DNA of 64,000 bases, taken from the NCBI RefSeq assembly GCF_022631375.1, contig NZ_JALBGC010000007.1:211178-275177 (forward strand), given 5' to 3'. A program made the position numbers and the translations under genes. This DNA is from Hymenobacter cyanobacteriorum. GTDB taxonomy: Bacteria; Bacteroidota; Bacteroidia; Cytophagales; Hymenobacteraceae. Below, one piece after another: positions 1 to 7,987 of the stretch. The notes beneath the pieces are model-generated. The model saw only the letters and a list, made by a program, of their open reading frames with translations, did not search any database and had not been told where the DNA came from. Position 1 is the first letter of the stretch. Each line of letters opens with the position of its first letter.

Positions 1-74
1 GCGGGGCTGGCCCCCGCCCGGCGTTGAACGACTCGTTATAGATTCGTTCAACGCCGGGCGGGGGCCAGCCCCGC
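1..74. repeat. Intergenic palindrome, class E copy 1
   Basis: Perfect 31-nt arms (1-31 and 44-74) around a 12-nt loop. The arms begin GCGGGGCTGGCCCCCGCCCG and end in GTTGAACGA. A related element lies at 56034-56120. It sits downstream of the small gene at 94-441 (minus strand) and could act as a transcript-end hairpin. It may continue upstream of the window. Confidence 0.85.
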
Positions 75-93
75 ACCCTACCTATAAGTAACC

Positions 94-441
94 CTACTGC
101 TTGCAGCCGGCAAACGAGCGCACCGTGGTGTAGTGGATGCTGAAATCGGCCCGGCTGCGGTCGGTCACTACCAGCAACACATAGTCGGCAAAGTCGCGGG
201 CGGGGGCATCGGCCCACAGGCCGGGCTTGTCGGCAAACAGCTTGTTCTGCTCCTTGAACACCAGCACATCGGCGAAGGCTTCCTCCGGCTCCACGTACAC
301 CGTGCCGAAGCAGTAGCCGCGCCGCGCCGGGTCGGTTTCGAGGTACACCGAGCCGAAGATTTTGCACGGCTCGAGCGGGCCGGCCGCCGGGGCTTTGGCC
401 GGCGCGAAGGCCAGCAGGAAACTCAGGAGGAAAGAGAGCAT
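94..441 (-). CDS. Small secreted DUF6150-like protein
   Basis: A 115-residue protein with an N-terminal hydrophobic signal sequence (MLSFLLSFLLAFAPAKAPAA). The body has repeated FAD/FAG turns and the phrases GSVYLE, FGTVYVE, VLVFKEQNKLFADKPGLW and RSFAGC, which I associate with the small DUF6150 family of Bacteroidota. The start is the internal ATG at 441, because it gives a proper signal peptide; the open frame continues upstream through a repeat (class D, 456-542) and is not expected to be coding there. The gene follows tpiA on the same strand. No function is known for the family. The family call is from memory of its repeat pattern. Confidence 0.6.
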   Translation of the reverse strand: MLSFLLSFLLAFAPAKAPAAGPLEPCKIFGSVYLETDPARRGYCFGTVYVEPEEAFADVLVFKEQNKLFADKPGLWADAPARDFADYVLLVVTDRSRADFSIHYTTVRSFAGCKQ

Positions 442-455
442 GACTGAAGTGTTGA

Positions 456-542
456 GTTTTGAATGTTGAATGTTGAGTGGCAAATGCCGCGCCGCGTTAC
501 GTTTTAACTCAACCCTCAACCCTTAAAATTCAACACTTTTTA
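456..542. repeat. Intergenic inverted repeat, class D copy 1
   Basis: Imperfect palindrome: left arm GAAGTGTTGAGTTTTGAATG..., right arm ending CCTTAAAATTCAACACTTTT. It lies between tpiA and the following small gene, and the right arm contains the tpiA stop codon (540-542). Confidence 0.7.
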
Positions 543-1304
543 AAACGACTCGATGATGGTGGTGAAGTCGGCCGCTTTCAGCGAGGCGCCGCCGATGAGG
601 CCGCCGTCCACGTCGGGCTGGCTGAACAGTTCTTTGGCATTTTGCGCGTTGGCCGAGCCGCCGTAGAGGATGGTGGTGTTCAGGGCGGCTTCGGCGTCGT
701 AGGCGCGGGCAATGCGCTCGCGGATGAAGGCGTGCACTTCCTGCGCCTGGGCGCTGGTGGCGGTGCGGCCCGTGCCAATGGCCCAGATGGGCTCGTAGGC
801 CACGACCACCTGCGCAAACTCCTCGTTGCTGAGGTGGAACAGGCCGTCGGCCAGCTGCTTGCCGATGTAGTCGAAGGTTTCGTCAGCCTCACGGGTTTCG
901 AGCGACTCGCCCACGCAGAAGATGGGCTTGAGGCCGGCGGCCAGGGCGGCTTTCAGCTTCTGGGCCAGCAGGTCGTCGGTTTCGTGGAAGTACTGGCGCC
1001 GCTCGGAGTGGCCCAGAATCACGTATTCGCAGCCCACCGAGGCCAGCATGCGCGCCGACACTTCTCCGGTGAAGGCGCCGCTTTCCTTCTGGTGGCAGTT
1101 CTGCGCACCCAGGTGGAAGCCGCTCTCGGGCAGGTGCTGCTTGATGCCCGCCAGGTAGGGGAAGGGCACGCACAGCACCACCACGGGCGCGCCGGGCGCG
1201 GCCACGGCCGGGCCGGCCAGGGTGACAAGTTCGGTTACCAAAGCCTGGCCCTCGGGATAGGTCAGGTTCATTTTCCAGTTGCCGGCAACAAGGTTCTGGC
1301 GCAT
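540..1304 (-). CDS. tpiA: Triosephosphate isomerase
   Basis: Interconverts glyceraldehyde-3-phosphate and dihydroxyacetone phosphate in cytosolic glycolysis and gluconeogenesis. The 254-residue length is normal for the family. The start at 1304 gives the canonical N-terminus MRQNLVAGNWKMN with substrate-binding Lys11. The electrophile His99 is in GHSERR, the catalytic base Glu171 is in AYEPIWAIGTG, and the phosphate-binding loop YGGSANAQNA and the GGLIGGASL motif are present. The open frame extends 40 codons further upstream, but that part shows no homology and overlaps a likely promoter. A class D repeat overlaps the stop codon. The gene is probably independent of the PUL upstream, from which a terminator (1425-1463) separates it. 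Confidence 0.97.
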   Translation of the reverse strand: MRQNLVAGNWKMNLTYPEGQALVTELVTLAGPAVAAPGAPVVVLCVPFPYLAGIKQHLPESGFHLGAQNCHQKESGAFTGEVSARMLASVGCEYVILGHSERRQYFHETDDLLAQKLKAALAAGLKPIFCVGESLETREADETFDYIGKQLADGLFHLSNEEFAQVVVAYEPIWAIGTGRTATSAQAQEVHAFIRERIARAYDAEAALNTTILYGGSANAQNAKELFSQPDVDGGLIGGASLKAADFTTIIESF

Positions 1305-1342
1305 AGTCGGGAGGTTCAAAGGGTGAGGGAAATTGGAGGGCG

Positions 1343-1350
1343 CAAAGCTA
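1343..1350 (-). promoter_or_regulatory. Candidate -7 box for tpiA
   Basis: Read on the minus strand this is TAGCTTTG, an exact match to the Bacteroidota TAnnTTTG -7 consensus, about 40 nt before the tpiA ATG. No clear -33 TTG was seen at the usual spacing. Confidence 0.4.
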
Positions 1351-1424
1351 GGGGGCAAACGGCCGTTGGCGAGTGAACAGAATTGTCTTGCCGCACTGTA
1401 TTCCGCAGGGCAGTTTACCTCCAC

Positions 1425-1463
1425 AAAAAAAATAAAACCCCCGCCGAATATCGGCGGGGGTTT
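1425..1463 (-). terminator. Rho-independent terminator after the PUL
   Basis: Perfect 13-nt arms (1435-1447 and 1451-1463, AAACCCCCGCCGA / TCGGCGGGGGTTT). On the minus strand a long U-rich run (from positions 1425-1437) follows. It lies 26 nt past the stop of the T9SS protein gene and closes the PUL transcript. Confidence 0.85.
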
Positions 1464-1489
1464 GCTCCGAAAATGCGGAAGGAAAGAGC

Positions 1490-2923
1490 TTATTCCACGC
1501 TCAGCGGGCGGCTCAGGGCCACACCGTCCACGGTCAGGCGGCAGGTGTAGAGGCCGGGGGCCAGCTTAGCGGCGTTCAGCTCGGCGGTGTGGGGGCCGGC
1601 GGGGCGCGGCTCGTTGTGCAACAGCTCGGCTACGCGGCGGCCCAGGTTGTCGTACACGGCCAGGCTCACGGTGGCGGGCTGCTTCAGGCTGAAGGGCAGC
1701 TGCGTGAGGCCCGAAGTGGGGTTGGGGTAGGCCGGCGCGAAAGCCGCGAAATCGGTGCTCACGGTGCGCGTGGCCGTGGGCACGTAGCCCACCAGGCTGG
1801 GGCCGTAGAAGTCGTCGAGGTAGATTTTGCGCTTGGCCAGCGTGTTGGGGGCCACCAGCAGCACAATCTCGTTCAGGCCGGTGTTGGGCGTGGCGCTGGG
1901 CGTGTTCACGTAGTTGAAGCTGAGGGTTTCCCAGGCGTTGGTGGCGGTGGTGGTAGCGGTGTACTCCGAGTTGCGGCCGGCGGGGTAGTTGGTGGCTCCC
2001 GCCACGGTCGAATCCTGCAGCGTAATCTGGAAAGCGATGCCCGGCGCGGGGCTGAACACCTTCAGCGTCATGTGCACGGTGTTGTTGCGAAAGTTCGTCA
2101 CGTCGGCCAGGGCCGCGCCGCGCGGCTGCATCACAAACGAGTCGTACTGGTTGGTCGAGCGGGTGTAGCGGGCCACGCGGGCGCTGGTGTTGCCGGCGCT
2201 CACCGAGTTGTTCAGCGTGTCCAGCTTCAGGCCGCCCGACGTTTTGTAGGCCACGTACTTCAGGGCGCGGGTGCCCTCGTAGTTGTCGTAGAGCTGGCGC
2301 ACGGCCATATTGCTCGGGGGCGGCGTGGTCGAGAGCAGCTCCGGGCCCATCAGGTCGTCGAGGTAATAGGTCGCGGCGTTGTTGGTGCCGGGCGCTACCA
2401 GTAGCACCAGCTGGTCCACGTCGGCGGCCGTCACGGTGGGGTCGAAGTTGCCCGTGCTGGCGGCGGTGAAGGTGAACGTGAGGGTTTCCCAGCCGTTGAC
2501 CACGCTGGTGGTGGCGTTGAAGTCGCCGGCGTACTTGCCGTTGGGGTACTGGTTGGTGTTCGACTTGGTGCTGTTCTGCAGCACGGCCTGCACCACCACG
2601 CCAGCGGCGGGGCTGCGGAATTTTACCGAAATTTTCTTGGTGCCCGCCGCGTAGGCCGACACATCGGCCATTTTAGCGTTGTTGGGCTTCACCACAATCA
2701 CGGCGTACTGCTGGGCGCCGTCGCGGGTGTAGAGGGCGCAGGTGCTGCTGCTGTTCACCGCATTCGTGCCCGGGTTGGGGGTGTTCTGGGTGAAGGTGCC
2801 CAGCACGGTGGGGTAGCTCACCAGCCGCGTGGCCTCGAAGTTGTCGTACAGCGTCTGGGCCGAGGCCGCCGCGCCGCTGGCGACCAGGGCCGCCGTGAGA
2901 ATCAGTTTCGTAAAGTTGCGCAT
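1490..2923 (-). CDS. Two-module secreted protein with T9SS sorting domain
   Basis: A 477-residue secreted protein. It has a signal peptide (MRNFTKLILTAALVASGAAA, cut near SAQ), two homologous modules of about 180 residues beginning LYDNFEATRLVSY (near 25) and LYDNYEGTRALKY (near 210), and a C-terminal type A sorting region of about 85 residues (PAYPNPTSGLTQLPFSL ... GLYTCRLTVDG). Both modules contain the phrases NAWETLSF/NGWETLTF, VLLVAPG/N and YYLDD, which suggest a beta-sandwich of the carbohydrate-binding kind. It is the last gene of the GH16-containing PUL, so I infer a secreted glucan-binding accessory protein exported through the type IX system. No catalytic motif was seen. Confidence 0.75.
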   Translation of the reverse strand: MRNFTKLILTAALVASGAAASAQTLYDNFEATRLVSYPTVLGTFTQNTPNPGTNAVNSSSTCALYTRDGAQQYAVIVVKPNNAKMADVSAYAAGTKKISVKFRSPAAGVVVQAVLQNSTKSNTNQYPNGKYAGDFNATTSVVNGWETLTFTFTAASTGNFDPTVTAADVDQLVLLVAPGTNNAATYYLDDLMGPELLSTTPPPSNMAVRQLYDNYEGTRALKYVAYKTSGGLKLDTLNNSVSAGNTSARVARYTRSTNQYDSFVMQPRGAALADVTNFRNNTVHMTLKVFSPAPGIAFQITLQDSTVAGATNYPAGRNSEYTATTTATNAWETLSFNYVNTPSATPNTGLNEIVLLVAPNTLAKRKIYLDDFYGPSLVGYVPTATRTVSTDFAAFAPAYPNPTSGLTQLPFSLKQPATVSLAVYDNLGRRVAELLHNEPRPAGPHTAELNAAKLAPGLYTCRLTVDGVALSRPLSVE

Positions 2924-2957
2924 GGGAAAGTGGGAATTGAGGGTGAGGAAATGGGTT

Positions 2958-3041
2958 GTAGCTATTGGTTGTTGGCGGTTGGCTATCGGTTTTCAGTAAG
3001 AGCTTTTTCAGAAGCCCAAAAACCAATGGCCAGCAACCAGC
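2958..3041. repeat. Intergenic inverted repeat, class D-like copy
   Basis: Imperfect palindrome: left arm ATTGGTTGTTGGCGGTTGGC, right arm AAAACCAATGGCCAGCAACC. It lies between the secreted GH16 and the T9SS protein genes and ends just before the GH16 stop codon. Confidence 0.55.
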
Positions 3042-3042
3042 A

Positions 3043-3876
3043 TCAGGATTTGCTCATGTGGTAGAACCGCACGTAGTCCACCAGCATCTGCTGGGGGAAA
3101 GCGGCTTCGTCGATGCCCTTCTGGCCGCCCCACTCGCCGCCCACGGCAATGTTGAGCAGCAGGTGAAAGGGCTGGTCCCAGGGCCAGGTTTCCCAGCCGG
3201 TGTTCTCGTTGCGGTGGGCGAAGTAAATCTGGCCATCAATCTGGGCCGTGATGGTTTCCGGCGTCCATTCCACCGAATACACGTGGAAGGCCGTGGTGGC
3301 ATCGGGCAGTTTGGTGATGCCGGTTTTCTGGGTGTTGATGCGGAAATAGTACGCCTTGCAATGCGTGGTGGCGTGAATCACGTTGGGGTCGTAACCCACG
3401 TGCTCCATGATGTCGATTTCGCCGTTGTCGGGCCAGCCCTTGTTGCCATACGGGTTCTTGTCGGGCAGCATCCAGATGGCGGGCCAGGTGCCGCGTCCGC
3501 CCGGAATTTTGGCCCGTACCTCAAACCGTCCATACAACTGGCTGCCGCCCTTGCCGCGCGACACCAGCCGCGCCGACGTGTAGGGGTTGCCGGCCACCAA
3601 CGCCTCCTTGTGGGCTTCGATGATGAGGTTGCCGCCCTCGACGCGGGCATTTTCGCGGCGCTTTTTGGTGTAGTACTGCTCCTCCTTGTTGCCCCAGCCC
3701 GAGCCGCCCACATCGTAGGTCCACTTGGCCGAGTCGGGCAGGCCGGCGTAGTTGAACTCGTCGCTCCAGGCCAGCTTCGTGAACGTGTAGCGCGGGGCCG
3801 CCGGCGGGGTGGCCGGAGCGGCGGAGCCGAAAAAATGGCCCAGCAACAGCAGGCCCGGGAGTAAGGTTGAAATCAT
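3043..3876 (-). CDS. Secreted GH16 endo-beta-glucanase (laminarinase type)
   Basis: A 277-residue family 16 glycoside hydrolase, which cleaves internal beta-1,3 or mixed beta-1,3/1,4-glucan bonds with retention. The N-terminus is hydrophobic (MISTLLPGLLLLGHFFGSAA). The catalytic signature GEIDIMEHVG is at about 152-161, with nucleophile Glu153, assisting Asp155 and acid/base Glu158. WPAIWMLP, WSDEF and DYVRFY are standard GH16 beta-jelly-roll motifs. The absence of a lipobox Cys suggests periplasmic or secreted enzyme, in contrast to its lipoprotein neighbour. Both GH16 genes sit behind susCD, consistent with stepwise laminarin depolymerisation. Exact specificity (laminarin or lichenan) cannot be told from sequence alone. 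Confidence 0.92.
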   Translation of the reverse strand: MISTLLPGLLLLGHFFGSAAPATPPAAPRYTFTKLAWSDEFNYAGLPDSAKWTYDVGGSGWGNKEEQYYTKKRRENARVEGGNLIIEAHKEALVAGNPYTSARLVSRGKGGSQLYGRFEVRAKIPGGRGTWPAIWMLPDKNPYGNKGWPDNGEIDIMEHVGYDPNVIHATTHCKAYYFRINTQKTGITKLPDATTAFHVYSVEWTPETITAQIDGQIYFAHRNENTGWETWPWDQPFHLLLNIAVGGEWGGQKGIDEAAFPQQMLVDYVRFYHMSKS

Positions 3877-4120
3877 AGGAAACGCAAAAGGACGAAATTG
3901 GGCGGGCCGCCGGGTGGCAGCGCACTACCCATCGGGGGCAGCCGCGTCTGGCCTCACCGTGCCAGACGCAGCCACCACCCTATCCGGCAGGTTGTTTTGT
4001 TCCCACCAAGCTTCCTGCCGGAATAACAGGCAAATTGTTTAGCAGCGAGATGTGAGCGGTGAGAATCACCGAATCGGGTGTTCGGCGAGCACATTCTTAC
4101 GGCTCACTTCTGACTGCTCG
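3877..4120. other. Gene-free spacer with nested hairpins
   Basis: 244 nt between the two GH16 genes. It holds two small perfect inverted repeats, GCGTCTGGC/GCCAGACGC (3944-3952, 3961-3969) and TCCGGCAGG/CCTGCCGGA (3979-3987, 4013-4021), and a weaker GTGAG.../CTCAC pairing at about 4051-4107. No coding frame is convincing. They may be mRNA processing or attenuation hairpins inside the PUL transcript. Confidence 0.5.
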
Positions 4121-5011
4121 TTACTTGTACTGGTAGTAGCGCACGTAGTCGACCTGCATCTGCTGCGGGAAAGGCGTCGAGGCATTGGGGTTGCCCAGGA
4201 AGTCGCCGCCCACGGCAATGTTCAGAATCAGGAAAAACGGGTTGTTGAAAGGATAGCCGCCACCGTTCACGTCGCTGGGCGTGAAGGTGTAATAGAGCTT
4301 GCCGTCGAGGAAAAACCGCATCTGGTCCTTGCTGCGCACCACGCTGAAGGTGTGGAAAGCATCGGAGAAGTTGCCGCTGGGCAGCACCTGGTCGGGGCCG
4401 CCCTTATAGCCGTGGCTGCCGTCGGTTTTAGGGAAGTGCATGGTGGTCAGGAACTTGTTGGGCTCCTGGCCGCGCAGCTCCATCATGTCGATTTCGCCGC
4501 ATTTGGGCCAGTTGTTCTGGTCGATGTCGGCCCCCAGCATCCAGATGGCCGGCCAGATGCCCTGGCCCTGCGGCAGCTTGGCGCTCACATCTACGCGGCC
4601 GTACTTGAAGGTCTGCTTGTTCTTGGTGAGCATTCGGGCCGAGGTGTAGTCGCGGCCGCCCTGGCTCTGGCGCTTGGCCACAATCACGAGGTTGCCGTTG
4701 CTGACGTAGGAATTGTCGGGCGAGGTGGTGTAGTATTCCAGCTCGTTGTTGCCCCAGCCGCCGCCGCCGGTGTCGTAGCCCCACTTAGAGGGGTCGACGG
4801 CGCTGCCCGCAAATTCATCGCTCCACACCAGCTCGGTGTACTGGGTGTAGTCGCGCGCCTCGGCGTTGGTTTCCGTGGCGGTGGGCACCGGCGTGGGCGC
4901 AGGCGGCGTTTTGTTTTCGGTGCAGGCGGCCAGGCCCAAACCCAGGGCCAGCGCGAAGCTGGCCCGGGCGTAGCGGCGCAGGGGAAATGCGGAAGCAAAG
5001 GGATTTTTCAT
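4121..5011 (-). CDS. GH16 endo-beta-glucanase lipoprotein
   Basis: A 296-residue GH16 enzyme. The signal peptide ends in a lipobox (GLGLAAC, lipid-modified Cys30) followed by a flexible Thr/Pro-rich stretch, so it is probably anchored at the outer membrane, perhaps surface exposed. The catalytic motif GEIDMMELRG carries Glu173, Asp175 and Glu178. WPAIWMLG and the terminal QVDYVRYYQ are typical of laminarinases. It shares the fold and ending with the neighbouring GH16 but is clearly diverged, so the pair looks like two enzymes of different location rather than a fresh duplicate. It lies between the PKD lipoprotein and the second GH16 in the PUL. Confidence 0.92.
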   Translation of the reverse strand: MKNPFASAFPLRRYARASFALALGLGLAACTENKTPPAPTPVPTATETNAEARDYTQYTELVWSDEFAGSAVDPSKWGYDTGGGGWGNNELEYYTTSPDNSYVSNGNLVIVAKRQSQGGRDYTSARMLTKNKQTFKYGRVDVSAKLPQGQGIWPAIWMLGADIDQNNWPKCGEIDMMELRGQEPNKFLTTMHFPKTDGSHGYKGGPDQVLPSGNFSDAFHTFSVVRSKDQMRFFLDGKLYYTFTPSDVNGGGYPFNNPFFLILNIAVGGDFLGNPNASTPFPQQMQVDYVRYYQYK

Positions 5012-5072
5012 ACTAGCTGGAAGACGATGCGTGCCCGTTTGGTTCGGGCAATAGCAATAAAAAGCAATTCAA

Positions 5073-6347
5073 TTATTTAACAACGAACTTCATAGTGAAC
5101 ACCAGCGAGGCCGTGGAGCTGCCGGCGCGCAGCAGCATGTGCTGGTTGTCGATTTCCAGGATGCGGTAAGTGCGGTCGGGGGCGTCGGTGACGCCGATAA
5201 CCGGCATGGGCGTGGCCGGGGCCAGCTCGAACTGCGCCTTGCCCGCGCCCGTGGCCGCGCTGAAGGTGAAGTTGGTGTTGTTGGTGCGCGGGGCCTGGCA
5301 ACCGCCGCCGCCGGCCACAAAGGTTTCGGCCATGGCATTGTACTGGAACACGTTGCCCGACGTGAAGGTGAACTCGTCGTCGGCCTGGCAGGCGGGCAGG
5401 CTGCCCGCCGCGCCGCCGGCGTAGTAGCCCGTGGGGTCGGCATCGCTGGGGCCCACCACAATGGTGGCGGCTACGCTGTTGTCCAGCTTCCAGGTGCGCG
5501 ACGAGCCGCCGGTGAGCAGCTGCTTCACCTTGTCGACGGCCGAGAGCTGCGGCATGTAGGTGATGACCGTGAAGGTGCCGTCGGGGTTGGTGCCGCGCAG
5601 GCGCAGCTTGGCCGTCGATGCCTCAACGATGTCGTACGTCTTGTTCACCACCGAGTCCGTCACGCCGATAAACGACTTGTTGGTGAGCAGCACAATCTGG
5701 CCCAGGCCCGCGTTGGGCTTGTAGATGAAGCTGGAATTGGGCGTGCGGGCCGTGCCGCAGGTGCCGTTCGAGTAGGTCTGGCCGTTGGCACCGCCCGCGT
5801 CGTAGCTATACACGTAGTTGCTGGCGAAGCTGAATTCGTCGTCGAGCTGGCAGGCGTTCAGGGTGCTGCCGTTGGTCGAGCTCAGCACCGTGGTGCCGTT
5901 GGCGGCCAGACGCACGATGGCGTCGGGCTGGTTCGAGATGGTCCAGGACGTGGCGCCGCTGCCGCTGCAGGCCGTGAGGGCCGAGAAGCCGGCGTTGGTG
6001 CAGGGCGAAGGCACCGCCACGTTCTGGGTGCTCACGGCCGAGCCGCCGGCGCCGGCCGCGGTCAGCTGCACCTTGTAGGTGCCGCCGCGCTGGTAGGTGT
6101 GGGTCACATCGCCGGTGCCCGAAGTGGTCGACCCGTCGCCAAAGTCCCACTGGGCCAGGAAGCCGTTCTGGGTGGTGTTCTTGAACGTGACCACCACCGG
6201 ATACTGGCTGGTGTTGATGGTGTAGGTGAAGCCGACCGTGGGAATGGGGCCTTCAAGCTTGGCATCTTCGCCCGCTTTTTTGCAGGAGGCCAGCAGCAGC
6301 GGGGCCGACAAAAGCGCAAAGGCTGCCGCGCGGATGATATTTTTCAT
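5073..6347 (-). CDS. PKD-domain surface lipoprotein, likely glycan-binding (SGBP-like)
   Basis: A 424-residue lipoprotein: signal peptide with lipobox LLASC (Cys22), then one PKD domain at about 35-115 with WDFGDGSTT and HTYQRGGTYKVQL. The C-terminal part is an internal duplication. Module 1 (about 130-275) and module 2 (about 285-420) share ACQ-x-DDEF-S/T-F, a Cys-containing loop, N-S/T-x-FxY/S, IGVTD and a YxI(L/V)E ending. The gene directly follows susD, the usual place of the surface glycan-binding protein (SusE-like position) in PULs. I infer that it helps capture beta-glucan on the cell surface. Binding residues cannot be named. Confidence 0.8.
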   Translation of the reverse strand: MKNIIRAAAFALLSAPLLLASCKKAGEDAKLEGPIPTVGFTYTINTSQYPVVVTFKNTTQNGFLAQWDFGDGSTTSGTGDVTHTYQRGGTYKVQLTAAGAGGSAVSTQNVAVPSPCTNAGFSALTACSGSGATSWTISNQPDAIVRLAANGTTVLSSTNGSTLNACQLDDEFSFASNYVYSYDAGGANGQTYSNGTCGTARTPNSSFIYKPNAGLGQIVLLTNKSFIGVTDSVVNKTYDIVEASTAKLRLRGTNPDGTFTVITYMPQLSAVDKVKQLLTGGSSRTWKLDNSVAATIVVGPSDADPTGYYAGGAAGSLPACQADDEFTFTSGNVFQYNAMAETFVAGGGGCQAPRTNNTNFTFSAATGAGKAQFELAPATPMPVIGVTDAPDRTYRILEIDNQHMLLRAGSSTASLVFTMKFVVK

Positions 6348-6433
6348 GAGAAGGGAATGCGGTGGGAAGTTGAAAATGAGAAGCCTGCAGCACTGCCCGG
6401 GCCAGCTGGCAGCCCGGGCGGCACTGGGCCCGG

Positions 6434-7960
6434 CTAGTAGCCGGGGTTCTGCTTCAGGCCGGGGTTGGCGTCCAGCTCCGATTGCGGCAGCGGGAGCACC
6501 AGGTTTTTCTCGGTCGGAATGCCGCGCGTAATGCCCAGCGTTTTCAGGTAGTTGGCCTGGGCCGTCATCACCGGAATCAGGCCGTATTGGGTGCCGTTGT
6601 AGCGCTTCAGGTCGAACCAGCGGTCGAACTCGAAGGCCAGCTCGTACTTACGCTCCTTCAGCACGGCCCCCGTGAAGTCGGGCGTCGCAGCCGTCAGGTC
6701 TTTGGCCGAGGCCACATCCAGGGGCAGCCCGAAGGCGCGGCGGCGCACTTTGTTGATGGCTTCGAGCCCTTCGGCAGTCGGCCCCACGGCTTCGGCCAGA
6801 ATCAGGTGCATCTCGGCCAGGCGCAGCACGGGCACGTTCAGCGGCGAATCCCAGATGTTGGTGTTCACCTTGCCCACAAACCACTTGCGCACGTTGTAGC
6901 CAAACGGCGAGCCTGTGGCCCGGGCCGTCTGCACTTTGCCATCCGGAAACACGTCGCCGGGCACAAAGATGGTGGCGGCTTTGCGCGTGTCGCCGGCTTC
7001 GTAGCCAGCCACGAAGTCGGGCTCCGGCACGTTGAAGCCGTAGCCGCTGCCGGGCGTCTGGTTGGCGCCGCGCGGCCCAAAAAACTCGTTCATGGCCGAA
7101 CCCACGCTGTTGCGCTCGTATTCGTTGCGGCCGTTCACATACTGCACCTCAAACAGCGACTCCTTGGCGTTGTTGTTCTCGTTGGTCACCTTGAAGTTGT
7201 CGGCGTAGTTGGCCCACATTGTTTTGCCCGAGCCCGAAATCACGGCCCGGGCCTGCACGGCGGCTTCCGCCTTCTTGCCCTCGGTGATGTACACCTTGGC
7301 GAGCAGGCCGGTGGCGGCCCACTTGGTGGCGCGGCCCAAATCGGCTCCGGAGTAGGAGTCCGGCAGGTTGCCGATGGCCGCCAGCAGGTCGCGCTCAATC
7401 TGGCCGTACACCTGCGCCACCGGGGTGCGCGGAATGTTCACCTCGGCCGGTGTGGAGGGCGGGGCCGTGAACAGGGGCACGTCGCCGTAGGCCCGCACGA
7501 GGTCGAAATAGAACTTGGCCCGCAGAAACTGCGCCTCGCCCAGGCAGCGTTTCTTAATGGTTTCGTCCATCGAAATGCCCGGCACTTTCTGCAGCACGAG
7601 GTTGGCCCGCTGCACGCCAATGAACGAGCCGCCCCACAGGCGGTTCACCACGGTGTTGGTGCTCGGGATGCTGAATGCTTCCAGCTGCTTGTACTCGATG
7701 GCGTCGTTGCCGTCGTCGCCGCCCGACACCGAGTTGTCGGCCATGATGTCGAAGGCCCACATGGCCAGGTTGTACTGGCCTTCCTTGGTCAGCTCGCTAT
7801 AGGCCGCGTTGGTGGCCTGAATGGCGTCTTGCTGGGTCTGGTAAAAGTTGGCATCCGTAATCTGGTCTACGGGCGCCTCGGCCAGAAACTTCTCGCCGCA
7901 GCCGGCCAGCAGCCCCAACGAGAGCAGAAAGGCGGCGCAGGTGATTTTTGAAATAGTCAT
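6434..7960 (-). CDS. SusD/RagB-family nutrient-binding outer membrane lipoprotein
   Basis: A 508-residue SusD-like protein that forms the lid of the SusC channel and binds oligosaccharides at the surface. The signal peptide ends in lipobox LLAGC (Cys21). The N-terminal TPR-like half contains QTQQDAIQATNAAYSEL, and the C-terminal RagB/SusD half contains VLKERKYELAFEFDRWFDLKR, LPLPQSELDANPGLKQNPGY and LRLAEMHLILAEA, all family hallmarks. It lies 27 nt downstream of susC on the same strand, so the two are co-transcribed. Confidence 0.97.
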   Translation of the reverse strand: MTISKITCAAFLLSLGLLAGCGEKFLAEAPVDQITDANFYQTQQDAIQATNAAYSELTKEGQYNLAMWAFDIMADNSVSGGDDGNDAIEYKQLEAFSIPSTNTVVNRLWGGSFIGVQRANLVLQKVPGISMDETIKKRCLGEAQFLRAKFYFDLVRAYGDVPLFTAPPSTPAEVNIPRTPVAQVYGQIERDLLAAIGNLPDSYSGADLGRATKWAATGLLAKVYITEGKKAEAAVQARAVISGSGKTMWANYADNFKVTNENNNAKESLFEVQYVNGRNEYERNSVGSAMNEFFGPRGANQTPGSGYGFNVPEPDFVAGYEAGDTRKAATIFVPGDVFPDGKVQTARATGSPFGYNVRKWFVGKVNTNIWDSPLNVPVLRLAEMHLILAEAVGPTAEGLEAINKVRRRAFGLPLDVASAKDLTAATPDFTGAVLKERKYELAFEFDRWFDLKRYNGTQYGLIPVMTAQANYLKTLGITRGIPTEKNLVLPLPQSELDANPGLKQNPGY

Positions 7961-7987
7961 GATTGGAGAGGTGGGAAGGTGAAGGAA

